Origin: Balanoglossus misakiensis
Lineage: Eukaryota > Hemichordata
Length of the DNA: 64,000 nucleotides
Reading direction: 5' to 3'
Assembly: GCA_040954595.2 (NCBI GenBank)
Contig: CM082598.2
Location: forward strand, 5,766,001-5,830,000
Shown here in pieces: positions 47,244 to 59,055 of this stretch. The position numbers and the translations under genes were made by a program. A model generated the notes under the pieces. That model made no database searches. It saw only the letters and a list, made by a program, of their open reading frames with translations, and had not been told where the DNA came from. Positions within the stretch are counted from its first letter, which is position 1, and the number at the start of each line of letters is the position of its first letter.

Positions 47244-48485
47244 CTAACAATGACCACTAGAAGAAGAATCGCCTAATTTCGTTTCGATATTTGTATCAAC
47301 AACCACGTGATCATCTTCATCCTGCAATGCAGGTACATTGGTGTTTACATGGTCGGTCAGCTTTGGCCGTTCTGGGTGACTTTCTGCAGCCAGACATTCG
47401 CCAATGTTCTGTTCTGTATCATCTTGTTCAGCGGCTCCGTGACTTCCACGGTGTCGTTCTGAAGTGTGGGGCATGACTTTGTTTCTGGACTGACATTTCA
47501 CGCAGCATGCCTCCTTGAAAGCGGATCGAAAATTTCGTTTCATGAACACGTAGAGAATGGGATGGGTCAACGTTGTGCTGTAGGCCAACGCCAGGAGGCA
47601 AAGTTGCAAATTCTCATAAAACTGATTCGGCTCAGAACTCATGATTGCTATACTCGTACATGTGTGGGGGCCCCAACAAATTATAAACGTGGTTATGATT
47701 ATTGATGTTGTTAGAGAGACTCGTCTTTCCGGATCCTTGTGGTTTGTGGTTGCCTTGACAGCAGCTGGCTGCATTGTTAGCGTCGCCTGCAGAAATGCTG
47801 TATGTATAGAGCGCCCTCTGCGTGCAACTTTAATGATGCTGTAATATGCAAATATCATAACCAAGGACGCCATGAAGAAAATGGGTATGTGATAAAGTTC
47901 GTAGTAGTAGTTATGGCGGGAAACGTAAAACCAATAGTAACACCGTTTGTACACCATGCCGCTAGATTCCGATGCGTTTTGTAAATCGACTGCATTGATG
48001 CCGAAGAACGGACTGCAGAAACCGCCCAAGCCAATACACCATGTAAATAGAGTAATCCAGACAGCGTTCTTGTTGGTAAAACGACGGTTCAGAGGACGTA
48101 AAATCTTGTCTCTCCGATCCAGAGAAATAATCAGTACGTTAACAGCAGTTGCGGTGCTAGCGAAAGACACTGTAGCTTCGTGGAAATAGCAAAACAGTGG
48201 TACACTAGAAGTTGTTAATAACAACGATAATGTCATGGTGATAGAAATGGAACTAATAAGAATATCAACAATATTCATATTAGTAATAAACAAATCACCG
48301 GCTGAGTGCATGGGTCTTCTGGGCGAATGGTATATAATTAGTACGATGATGTTAAAGACGAGGCCGATGACCAGTTCTAAAATCAGTATGACAGACATGG
48401 TGACTGCATAATTAATTGAATGATGCGTGTCCGGTTCAGGCAAGTGGTTGTCTTCTGAACTCATATTCGCTGAGCTCATCTCCAT
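47244..48485 (-). CDS. GPR22-like rhodopsin-family G-protein-coupled receptor (intronless)
   Basis: A single 413-codon frame from an ATG at 48485, with seven hydrophobic segments. The region around TM3 reads CYFHEATVSFAS, then a TAVNVLIISLDR end, very close to vertebrate GPR22 (CFHEA.VSFAS, NVFAITLDR). TM6 has CWGPHT, and TM7 has THPILYVF where most class A receptors have NPxxY, as in GPR22 (HPLLY). The DRY motif is DRRDK. Asn near the N-terminus could be glycosylated, Cys-Cys at the start of the tail could be palmitoylated, and the tail is acidic and Ser-rich. GPR22 is an orphan receptor. The ligand here is unknown. Expected at the plasma membrane. No frameshift or stop. A second ATG lies six codons in. 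Confidence 0.88.
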   Translation of the reverse strand: MEMSSANMSSEDNHLPEPDTHHSINYAVTMSVILILELVIGLVFNIIVLIIYHSPRRPMHSAGDLFITNMNIVDILISSISITMTLSLLLTTSSVPLFCYFHEATVSFASTATAVNVLIISLDRRDKILRPLNRRFTNKNAVWITLFTWCIGLGGFCSPFFGINAVDLQNASESSGMVYKRCYYWFYVSRHNYYYELYHIPIFFMASLVMIFAYYSIIKVARRGRSIHTAFLQATLTMQPAAVKATTNHKDPERRVSLTTSIIITTFIICWGPHTCTSIAIMSSEPNQFYENLQLCLLALAYSTTLTHPILYVFMKRNFRSAFKEACCVKCQSRNKVMPHTSERHRGSHGAAEQDDTEQNIGECLAAESHPERPKLTDHVNTNVPALQDEDDHVVVDTNIETKLGDSSSSGHC

Positions 48486-49207
48486 CCTTGTAGTACTACA
48501 GCCTTCAGTTGTCGTTGGTTATTTCTGATAACAGCCCCTTCTGTCGTTCGACTTGCGTGCGTCACGACAAGAGACTTTGACTTTTGCCTAATGACAGGGA
48601 ACCGTGATATGAAATGTATTCCAGACGTCGTTATCGACGTACGTCGCAAGCGCGCGGATTAAAGTTCAGTTCAAATAGGTGAAGTCTCTAATAGTCCTCT
48701 GCTGGTGTTTTATCAGCCCGTATCATTCCCGACAGACATGTATCCGAGAAAAAAAAATGGAAGGCACTAATATGAGCAGGAATAGTCCTCCTCTATCGAC
48801 ACTCCGATAAATTACAGCGATTGTCGGAAATGAATAGATCTCCCCGGAGACGGAGGGTGAATTACGACGGTAGCCGATATTCAAATCCACTTGTGATTTT
48901 CCGGAATGGGATCACGGCTACTGATGGCTAATTTCCCTCTTGGGATTTGGTGACGCCGGGAAATCTTGACAAAGGTCACCACAACACTAAACGTGTGCCG
49001 TATTCTGTGTTTAGGATTTGCTGTCTGCAATGTCTGATGCGGTTGCTGGTGTTAAATTTCCACGTCTCCTTTGCTCAAACAATTTTACTCTGGAGTGATC
49101 TTCATTTTATATTTGTTTGCAATTGACATCCATTGCAGTGACGTACCCTGAAACCAATAAATAGCCAAAACATAAGTATGAATCATTGTATCAAAATGAT
49201 TTTTTTT
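48486..49207. other. Upstream region of the receptor gene; no gene seen
   Basis: Presumed promoter side of the minus-strand receptor. No TATA box or other clear site that I can defend. Confidence 0.4.
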
Positions 49208-49208
49208 A

Positions 49209-49285
<77 letters not shown>

Positions 49286-49453
49286 GTCAGTCAGTCAGTC
49301 AGTCAGTCAGTCAGTCAGTCAGTCAGTCAGTCAGTCAGTCAGTCAGTCAGTCAGTCAGTCAGTCAGTCAGTCAGTCAGTCAGTCAGTCAATCAATCAATC
49401 AATCAAACAATCAAAAATCAATCAATCAATCAATCAATCAAACAATCAATCAG
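49208..49453 (+). repeat. TCAA-TCAG-TCAA compound microsatellite
   Basis: About 19 TCAA repeats, then about 26 pure TCAG repeats (about 49283-49388), then TCAA again with a few AACAA interruptions. The frame reading SINQ/SVSQ is an artefact. Confidence 0.95.
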
Positions 49454-50001
49454 AGAAATTTGTAGGCCTATTTGTACAAACATTTTTTTCTTTCGATTTT
49501 ACATAACTGTATGATGTCAAAGAAGTCGACAATGCTTTCAAACTTTGACTTCACACATCGGCGTGTAAAATGAGAAGGCGTGTACAATAGATCAGTATCA
49601 GTTTGCCATGTCTGAACTTATTTCTTTCAAATTTGATTGTAGCTATACAGCGCGTGGCTGTGGCATGCACATTCATTTGTATCGTTGGACGATCGGTCCA
49701 GTGTGTACGTCATTCGGCAGTTTCATTGATCGCATACCGGTGAATTAAATTACCCAGAAGCAACAGGAGCTCTGTATGGTGATTGCAACGAGCACACTGA
49801 ACATTTTCAAACTATTTTCATGATTTTACTTTGAGACTAGTTCGTGTAGATGTACCTACTGAAGGATAAGTATTCAAGTATCACTGAGAAAAAAATATGC
49901 AACTATATGCTCAGTTCAAAAGCTTACTTGAACCTGAAAATATTTTTCCTTGCTTTCCTTTCTGTTTCTCTAGCAATTGAGGAAGGAAGGTTGATGTGCT
50001 T

Positions 50002-50247
50002 GAAGGGACAAAGTCCCCCCCCCCCTCTCTGCCCTTTTCCCACTTATTACGTTTGATACAAGACACCGTTTATGTTATTCTACATGTGGATATATAGTGA
50101 ATGAACGTTCGACTATACACAACTTCCATCCCACTTGTAGACACAAGAGTGAAAAACTTGCCAAAATGAATAATCAGTCTCTACCATTTATTCATTTTGG
50201 GCGAGTTTTTACTCTAATATCCTACAAACGGGTTGGAATTGTGCAAC
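50002..50247. mobile_element. TTAA foldback element, copy B (truncated)
   Basis: Begins AAGGGACAAAGTCCCC and carries GATACAAGACACCGTTTATG, AACTTCCATCCCACTTGTAG and CCAAAATGAATAATCAG. The right arm stops after GGGTTGGAATTGTGCAAC, so the right end is missing. Confidence 0.65.
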
Positions 50248-50470
50248 AAATGGACAAAATTCATAGTTGGTAAACAATGGGTATGTCCTTCTCAGTCGAA
50301 CTCACGAAATACCACTATTTTATTGTATCACTGGCGATTTTCCTTTCCCCCTCTGTCCTCTACTATAAAAATCAGCCAAGAAAATCAAAGTTTCATTCTG
50401 CAATGAATATGCCCACTCTCTGGTTGTGGACGCCCGAGTATAATCGAACGCATCCATGCTGTGTACCTTA

Positions 50471-50528
50471 CTCTGTGACGTGTCGGTAATTGCTGTGAAG
50501 CTCTGTGACGTGTCGGTAATTGCTGTGA
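50471..50528 (+). repeat. 28-bp direct repeat with TGACGT sites
   Basis: CTCTGTGACGTGTCGGTAAT followed by TGCTGTGA occurs at 50471-50498 and again at 50501-50528, followed by a third TGACGT. The TGACGT core is a CREB/ATF half-site, but regulatory use is not shown. Confidence 0.6.
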
Positions 50529-50985
50529 CGTATCTAGTGATCGCTCTTAAAAAGGTAATGAGAGGTCACCATATGAAAAGTGCAGATGACATTTGAATTT
50601 CGTTGGTAATTGAAGGCACATAATAAATTGTCTGCAGGCACTATGTTCAAAACACTCTAAAAACTATTGATCCGAGATTTCGTTTTCACAAACGCTCAGA
50701 TCCTCCCAGTTTCATAAATCCGACACCAGGATTCGTTGGAAGGACATTTGTCTATATGTTTATTTGTGCCAAGTCATAATTCCTCTATAACGTGATCGGC
50801 AGATATTATTAAAAGTCTGACAACTATCACAGTCCTGAGATTAAATCAAGTATGTCAATTATTTTCTTGCGGGGTCCAGAGTATGGGAGAGAACACAACT
50901 CTACAGATAGGCCAACAAAGGTTGTAATTGATAGACGATGGTAACATGAATTTATCTTTTTGTGGCTATGCAGGGATGCATCGGG

Positions 50986-51313
50986 TTTAAATGAACAAAG
51001 TCTCTCTCTCTCTCGCTGCCATTTTCCCATTAATTATGTTTGATACAAGACACTGTTTTTGTTCAACCACACACAACTTCCATCCCGTTTGTAGACATTC
51101 AGAGTAAAAACCTTGTTCAAATGAATAATCAGTCTCTACCGTTTATTCATTTTGGCGAGTTTTTTACTCTCATATCTACAGGCGGGATGGAAGTTGTGTG
51201 TGGTCGAACGTTGATTCACTATATATCCATATGGACATTAACATAAATGGTGTCTTGTATCAGACATAATTAATAGGAATAGGGCAGCGAGAGAGAGACT
51301 TTGTCCCTTTAAA
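50986..51313. mobile_element. TTAA foldback element, copy C
   Basis: Both ends present: TTTAAATGAACAAAGTCTCT and GACTTTGTCCCTTTAA. The middle is palindromic, with CCAAAATGAATAA-type and TTCATTTTGGCGAG arms. Slightly diverged left end. Confidence 0.75.
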
Positions 51314-53150
51314 TGACATGAGCGATACGTTATGCGAGCAAATATGACGATAGTCAAGGACATAACTTTTCTATATACACTGCCAGTGCTACTTTACTCA
51401 GCAAGCATTATTGCTGTCTTGAAGTGTACCATGCAGATATGGAGTTTTGACTACCGTGCATTGTGACCTGCCTTCATATTATGTCGCTATGCCTACGTGT
51501 AGAATTCGAGACTTTCAATGTCGACTACAATTCTGTGCGATTGTTTAAACTCCGGCCTGCTTGCACACTATAATAGTCTCTTGCACTTCTCTGTCAATTG
51601 TATAAAGTCCGACTGGAGAAGTCACGATGAAGAAAATGGTGAAACTATTAAGAATGTAGAGATCAACTTACGTTCATTATTTGACTGTAGCCCCAAGTCT
51701 TCGCGTTTGTTACAATCAAGTCTATCTGAAATTTGAAAAGAACGTTGTGTATTCTTAGACTGTGTAGTGGCGAGGTACATCGGCATCGTTGCCTCAAGCG
51801 TCAGTGTCTTCATATCAAAAGCTGACGTCACAGAAATTAATGAGAATGTGTACCCTACTACATTTCGCGTGTAAAATCTTAATCACTTCTACATGTCTTT
51901 GTCTCAGTGACAATATGAATAACACGCAGAGTATATAGTTGATATGAAACATAACACTATGACAATCTGGTTCCAATGTTAATAAAAAATTGCCGGGTGG
52001 TTTTAATATCCCAGCTATCCACTCGTAAATTTTAGAATTCTTCGTTGGTAGTCGATTGTCGGCAAAGATATGACATCTCAATTGGCGTACTTTGCGCTGC
52101 GCATTATTGAGCGATGGTCGATGGCATGTGGGATTGGCGTGGCTTTAAACTGATCAGTCAGGAAAGAGCGCTAGTTAATTGATTAATAGATGAGGACAGT
52201 TTGAAATTACCATAAAATGTCTCCAGAACAATCCATGAGTCTAATGGGCGCACAGTTCCAATTGCCCGTTTAGCAATTTCGCATTACAAAAGTTAATCAA
52301 AATTGAACACTTTATATTTAATGTACGAGCTTGGGCTTAGTGGTATACATGTACTGTAGTCTACTAGTATATCAATTGAAATCGAATGACCCCTAGAGTG
52401 AAACTCCGACTGGAATAATTCAATTAGTTGAGGAGTTAGTGTCACACTTTACGCTGAGACATTTGCAACGGGGTCAATGTTACATTGATAAACACGCGTA
52501 CTTGACTTTAGGCTCACCATAATTCATTCAATCTGCTAGGAGAGGTTTATGTTCTCGTTGGATCAAAGATTTACCGGACAGCTGGATGGAAAACCTTTGA
52601 GACTGATAATTGCTTCGTGTAAACGGGTATTGATAAAATAGTATTTGTTTTAGTCACCTGAATACGTTTTTCATCGATTAGCTGGCATCGTAATGTCAAT
52701 AGGGCAAGGGTAATATACCCTTTGTATATTAAAGTCTAGTCTAGTCTAGTATAAATTCATGATGGTTGAGGGCGTTTCTCCATTGGCCTCGCTTTGAGTT
52801 CAAATTCACGATGGCGATCGACTTATGTAATTATTTTAATTTATTTATAAATGCACATTTTCATTGTAAGTCATTTGCCGACAGAGTGGAGGTTACATTT
52901 GCCCCCCCCCCCTCCAACCATGAACTGCTTCCTACGCCCCTGTTTAAAGGCAAGAGATCGTCTCACGCGCATGCGCGTAACTTCCATTCAAATAGTGGAC
53001 TGCCTTCGCTTCCTTCCATATTTCATGCGCACCGTATAAGTAGATTCTGGTTTTGTCCCTCCTTTTCACCCAAGCTGGTGTCTTTTCCCGATCTCCGACA
53101 CAGATTATGGTCGCCGCCATCTTCTCTGTTGTTAGGACAGAGCACTGACT
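51314..53150. other. No gene seen
   Basis: Unique sequence with a short CTAGT tandem run near 52735-52750. Short frames lack recognisable domains. Confidence 0.4.
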
Positions 53151-53888
53151 TAAGGTGGCATTGCATGAAACCGTCGAAACTTTTTCAGAGGCCTATTTCT
53201 CATCAAAGACAACGTTAAAACCCCCATAAACCATATATATTCTGGAAGCTGAGTTTTTGAACTTTTGTTTGAGTTGAAATATTATTGATCCCCGGAAATG
53301 GTGGCGATTTTGGGTTAAAAAAACAGTTTTTGATATTATGTCATTAAATTTAAATTAAGTAAAAAAGTTGACCATGCATCATGCATCTCAATATGTCATT
53401 CGAAACTAGAGTACACGTGCAAAAAACGGTAATTTTGTTTTGCGTGATCTGCTTCCATTAAGGAGTAACAGCGTTTGAAAGTTAGATTTTTAGTAAAATT
53501 TGATCAAATTCACGGTGAGTTGTATTGAATCAGAGTTTATTCCCGCCAGGGACACTTTATCGACTAACAAAAATACCGATTTGTTGGATGGGTCATACAC
53601 AATCCCCTGTTAAAATTTGAGCAAATTCGGCCAACGCAGAGCGAAGCGAATTTCTTCTGAAGTTGTCAAGAGCAGCGAAAATTCAAACTGAGAAAAACGG
53701 CCATTTGCATAGTTGACACCTATTTGTTAAGCTGTGAACTCATTCAGAAAAGTGCTATTTTGGGGTGATTATGCACCATTTCCGCCAAGACGTATTAGTC
53801 AGGATGTGGGTCAGTATTAGGCCTACCGATTTATGTAAAAAAAGTAAAATTTGGCAAAAATCACAACTTTTCATGCAATGCCACCTTA
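53151..53888. mobile_element. TTAA-ended element, ~740 bp (family 3)
   Basis: Left end TTAAGGTGGCATTGCATGAA and right end TCATGCAATGCCACCTTAA are inverted repeats including TTAA. No transposase is visible. The ends resemble piggyBac-type target use (TTAA). Interior AT-rich. Confidence 0.7.
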
Positions 53889-54258
53889 ATGGGATTGACT
53901 GTTCACTAAACGTCTGTAACCAGCGGCTACAGCTGGAACATGCGTGTGAGACGAGCTAGGCGCTTTAAAACGTTCCCGTAAAACGTGTAGCAACCCTGTA
54001 ACGCCAAATAAAATGTTTGTTCTGCCACAAACACCTGCTACTGCCTGCCAGCCATGGGCAAAACACGTGTTGGCAACATTTGTTTCAAGTACATGTGTAC
54101 ATTGACATTTGTGAATTTTATTGTGAGCTTGGCGTCCCCATGTGAGCAGTTGTCCAGAGTTCGCTCCAACCGTCACGGCGTGACATCAAGACTTAGTGAA
54201 AACGAATGCTTCAGCGCTGACGGTATGTTGCACGCTGGAATTTAGAGAGGCCCATATT

Positions 54259-54505
54259 AAGATGCATGATGCATGGTCAACTTTTTTTACCTAATTCAAA
54301 TTGAGTGACATAATATAAAAAAAAAACGTTTTTTTTTTAACCCAAAAACGCCACTATTTCCGGGGGTCAATAAAATATGCAACTCAAAGAAAAGTTCAAA
54401 AACTCAGCTTCCAGAATATGTATGGTTTATAGGCGTTTTAACGTTGTCTTTGATGAGAAATAGGCCTCCGAAAAAGTCTCGACGGTTTCATGCAATGCCA
54501 CCTTA
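54259..54505. mobile_element. Partial inverted copy of the family 3 element
   Basis: This stretch is the reverse complement of about 53151-53392, ending TTTCATGCAATGCCACCTTAA. Together the two make arms of about 240 bp around an 0.87-kb centre that includes the other end at 53888. Confidence 0.75.
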
Positions 54506-57500
54506 AAACAACACTACAATAGGCACACATGTATATCTGTAGCCTCGGACAATCTTTGTTCAGTTTTCTTATGAATGCGGACGGCATATCAAGCTTACAT
54601 CGATGAAAGCAATACCGAGGGATATACCCGACACTGACTTCGTCCACGCCCCCCCACACACACACCGCCGCATGCATTTAACCCACTTGTCGATTGAAGG
54701 CGGCATATTGTTGATTGATCCGGTTTGGTTAGATTTTGTCGACAACTCATTAAATCATACTTTAAGTATGTGCATTTATTTGTTTTCTGAGATATCGATT
54801 TATTTTTTCTTGGGTACGACATGAACAAAATTAACAATAGAAATAATTTGCTTTGAACGCCCGCCCGCAAATCGTAATCTGCTAAGCCAAGGATTAACTT
54901 ACCCATTTTAGAAAGACGCATCGATAATAGTTACTTGGCTTATATATTCGAGAAGTGGTTAGTTCTTGAGCGCATGCGCATGACGAAGGAATGTTGTTTG
55001 TAGCCGCAGGATGACGTTGTGACATGGTAAAATGTTGGTCTCTTAAGATAGCAGCAGTGCATCGCAGGCTTAATGATAGACAAGTTTATCATTCCACAGG
55101 CGTTCCTCAGCCTGAACTCAATTTTAGAAAGACCATAAAATTTTACGCGGCACTTGAAGTGATTGGTTACCGTTGAATGGGTTTTAAAAGAGGCTATCGT
55201 GTTAGCGTGGGTTTTTTTATGCAGTCACCAATGAACACTATTTAGACACGACTGTGTATTGTCTATCGCGGTGCTCATGTCACACACAAAGGGAAGATTA
55301 AACTCCGGCAGCAACAAACGTATTATACATCTACAGATTCCAAGTCATATCTGTTCCTTACTGGCACTCAATTATGGATCATCGCTTGCCATTATTATAA
55401 ATAAGGGTCTCAAGTTGAGAAGAAGTCAGAAGGGGGAAAGTGGTAAAACTGGCTATATTGTTGCATGAAGCCAACTTTGAGGAGACGTTGACTGCGAGGG
55501 AATCGGCCGTATCGGACGCCGTGAAACTTCTTGTCAGTGAAGTGAATTCTTGCAAAATATTGTCCCTACAAAAGAAGAAACGAAAATACTGAGCTGGAAG
55601 AATACTCTCAAAATTAAAGGGACAAAGTCTCTCTCTCGCTGCCCCTTTTCCGTTAATTATATTATTTGATACAAGACTACGTAAATGTTTTTCTACATGT
55701 GGATATATAGGGAATCAACGTTTAACCACATACAAATTGTCCCTTTAATAGGAATTTATAAGTGTGCAGTACTTGAAGCATAATTGAAATAGAGAGGTAA
55801 TTCACGCCAGGTACATGTAGTTCACGCTAAGAGACTCGCTTGAAAATTGCCAGGTTAGTGAACTTTTGAAGTAAACCTAATTTCAATACGTTGCCATGAC
55901 GACACACCTGAACAGTCTTCTGTTGTTAGTATGCATGGTATCACCAACGTGTTTCACAAAATCTTTACAATCGTCATTCCTCGGGGAAATTATATTTGTC
56001 CAGTCAGTAACATAATAATCACTTTAATAATATATATTTGAAGAGACCTATTTGTATACATGGCAACCTGATATTAGACATCGTATATTTTATTTACGCT
56101 TACAGTGTTTCCCATTAAGGCCCTATAGCTGCCAAATTTCACATATTTTTCCCACAGTAAAATATTTCAAATATATTCCCTATCCTCTAAAATCCTCATT
56201 ATTAAGCCATATTACTTGCATTTGCATCAGTTTGTCAACTCTTGGCGACACATACCACGATAGTTTTGAGCAGTTTATATGGAGGCCGATTAAACGGGTG
56301 CAGCACCGGTTTAATATCACTTGTTCCAATTGCAACATACAGCCACAATCGGGCATTGATAAGATGTATACCTATCAGTAAGCTTATTTCTATGTACCAG
56401 TCTCAGTTGGAAAATAAAATCATGAAAATAATGTGAAAAGTGGCAGCTCTAGAGGCTTTAAATATTGAATATGCTTCTTTGAACGGGTGTTTCAAATGCA
56501 CAAGATAGAACAAGCATAACCTATGTTTCGATTCTCCTCGCCAATTCCATACACGTTTTACCTTATTACTAAAACACTTAAGTTCGTCTGTTTCATGTTT
56601 CAAACACCGCAGGCAGACGGTTACAGCTATCCAATTGAGTGACTGCAGCAAATCAAGAGAAATATCGCCTTCGTTAAAATGAATGCAGCTAGTTTCAGAG
56701 CATGTGATACCGAGTAGAGATAATGGTCTGTCGCAGTCAGACCGACTGAAGGACGAGCTGTGCGGGCGATAAGGAGGCTCCAACATTTACTTTTATCACA
56801 CATCAAATTCTAACGCAACAATGGACATTTCATACACGGTTTATTGTCACGACACAGCGTGGCCGAATGTAATAAGATATCACAATGCAAAACAGATGTG
56901 CTGGAGATATAATCTGTGCAGGTATTATCATTGTAGAAAAAAGGGATTGGGGGTCACTCTTAAAGGGGTTTCGAGCAACTCCAATTTAGTTCTTTTCTAA
57001 GAGAAATCAACATAATTCTAGCAATTATGTAGACTAGCCCACTAGTCGCTTGGTGATTTTTAAATCTCAATACTTTTTGTGTTTTCAGTGTTTTTTTTTG
57101 TCTTAATAAATAATGTCAATAATTTTTGCGTGCATGCTTGCCTTGAGCGTGTTTTTGGTAGTGAGGTGAGTTTCGAATTTGGGACTGAGCTTGTGGTTTC
57201 CGGTAGCGTATGGGCCTGCACGTTCCCTACACATAATGAAGCCCATAGACTTGGAGCAAGTCTAGCAGTTATGGTAAATAACAGTTTGTCCGTATGGTTT
57301 GCCGCAAAACATGCACGTGTTAACTGTCAAATTTCTGCAACGATATATCCATGTATTGCAAACCACGCTATTATAGACGTACATGTATTGTACCTGATTC
57401 TGCTTAAACCAATAAATCAACACCTGGCCGTCAGATATCGCAAAAATGGAAATTGCAAAATCTTTATCCACGTTTGTTGTTCAATTTTATCTATGATTCA

Positions 57501-58164
57501 AATCCCCTATCGGAACATATGATGTATCGTAGAGTAGTCTGAATTTTGTTATGAATTGGATTTGTTTGGACACAGCCGTGATACCAATAATCATCCCATG
57601 CTCTAATGCGGTACGTAAATGCACGTTTATGTAATAACTCAATGAAAATCTATTCTATGTCAAAGAAAATTCATTGATAATGGCCAATTTCTCGGTAGCT
57701 CAGCCCGCCATAATGTCACTGATCTACAAAGAGTGGTTTAAAATCAACATTAGACCTGTTCAAATACTGCACTGCAGACAATGGTATTGTAACCTTCAAT
57801 AACGGCTGTTTAATGAAAGCTATTCGATTGGCAATTATGTCAACAGCAGCTGTTACTCGTCATCGATCTGTATCACCAAGTGGGCCTCACAGTACTCTAC
57901 AAATATTAACCCTTTAAATGGTAAAATGAACGCTCATCGCTATTTTCACTAATTATTTTCTTAATTTTGATCAAGACCTGTAGGCATTGGAAAATAATGT
58001 CCACTTCATCCAAAATTAAGGAATTTATCCGAGAAAAATAATGAACAATTGAGAAAATGTTGCACCATTATTTTGGTAGCAAAAAGCGTGCATGGCATTT
58101 AAAAGGTTAAAGGTTAATGCTGTCGCATAAGGTCCTAATTATAATTGACTGTAACAAGAGCAGC
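54506..58164. other. No convincing gene; one short foldback element inside
   Basis: Several frames of 70-150 codons occur but none has recognisable protein character or good splice context. Confidence 0.4.
55614..55749. mobile_element. TTAA foldback element, copy D (internally deleted)
   Basis: Starts TTAAAGGGACAAAGTCTCTC and ends AATTGTCCCTTTAA. The left arm is kept to about the CATACAAATTG block; the centre and most of the right arm are lost. Confidence 0.7.
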
Positions 58165-58248
<84 letters not shown>

Positions 58249-58249
58249 T
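58165..58249 (+). repeat. ATC microsatellite
   Basis: Pure ATC/CATCAT repeat of about 28 units. Confidence 0.95.
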
Positions 58250-58623
58250 TCTTAACTATCGCAAACCACAGGGAAAATGTTCAATGAATACAACAGTTCA
58301 GAACCTGAACGGCGGATTTTTGTGTTCGCTCGAGTTGAAATCTCTTCCCTACGTCAGCGTTATCAAGGGACTGCTATGAATTGCCCTGACATATGTTTTC
58401 CATATCAGTTGAATCGCTATATACGGTCGGCAAAACCTACCCCGCCAAGAGACACTTAGTGAAGAATATCAAGCATATGGGAGTTGTTATCGTATCAACT
58501 CGGTCCGCTTTCTTAGAATCTTAAAGTGTGCGAAAACATGAACAACTAAGTTTTTATATCAAGGATTTCTGCGGAATTTCGTGTTGTTTTGAACTCTAAA
58601 GTGATTTTGCCAACACATCCGTT

Positions 58624-58728
58624 TCAGGGTGGGCCGAAGGAATCAGGGGGAGGGTCACATTTTACAGTCCAGGTGTACGGTAAACCCCCCCCCCCCCCTC
58701 GTAATAACTGAAGGCCCCCTTTCCTCTG
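58624..58728 (-). mobile_element. Fragment of TIR family 2
   Basis: AGGGGGAGGGTCACATTTTA followed by CAGTCCAGGTGTAC is the reverse complement of part of the 43904-44293 element, and CTCGTAATAACTGAAGGCCC matches its end. About 0.1 kb, ending where an unrelated open frame begins. Confidence 0.65.
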
Positions 58729-59055
58729 AATAACGTTGACACATCGCCCCGGATCAATTTGTCTGACACGGTCCCATTCAACTACATGTTTCCTCTCAAG
58801 TAGATTGAATTGACAATATAATTGCAGCAGTGAAACGTGATGACTAGGAACGCCTGTTAGATTTATCATTCTGACCTCTTTCGTGCTAACGTCAACTGCT
58901 TCGCATTTGAGAGAAATCAAACCCTCGAGGTTTGCTATTAGACTTGTGCGTTGACCATTATTCATACGGAACTTTCGAACTACGGTTCTAATTGCACAAC
59001 CAAGAAGAACATCTTCATGATTTGTATAGTATATTCGTAGAGTAATGTCGACCAT
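58729..59055 (-). CDS. Unrecognised ORF, 3' end replaced by a transposon fragment
   Basis: From an ATG at 59055 the frame stays open for about 109 codons with balanced composition (start MVDITLRIYYTNHEDVLLG, later HHVSLLQLYCQFNLLERKHV) and then runs into the TIR fragment at 58624-58728, which supplies a Gly/Pro-rich nonsense tail. An acceptor-like ATCACAG lies just before the ATG, so this could be an internal or terminal exon. I do not recognise a family. It may be a broken gene, or a chance frame. Confidence 0.3.

Noticed and set aside
52766-53218. 150-codon plus frame
   Set aside because: Crosses into the TTAA-ended element at 53151 and has no domain or splice support.
57079-57522. 147-codon plus frame
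   Set aside because: Composition is plausible but there is no recognisable family, and the overlapping minus frame is equally open; not enough support for a gene.
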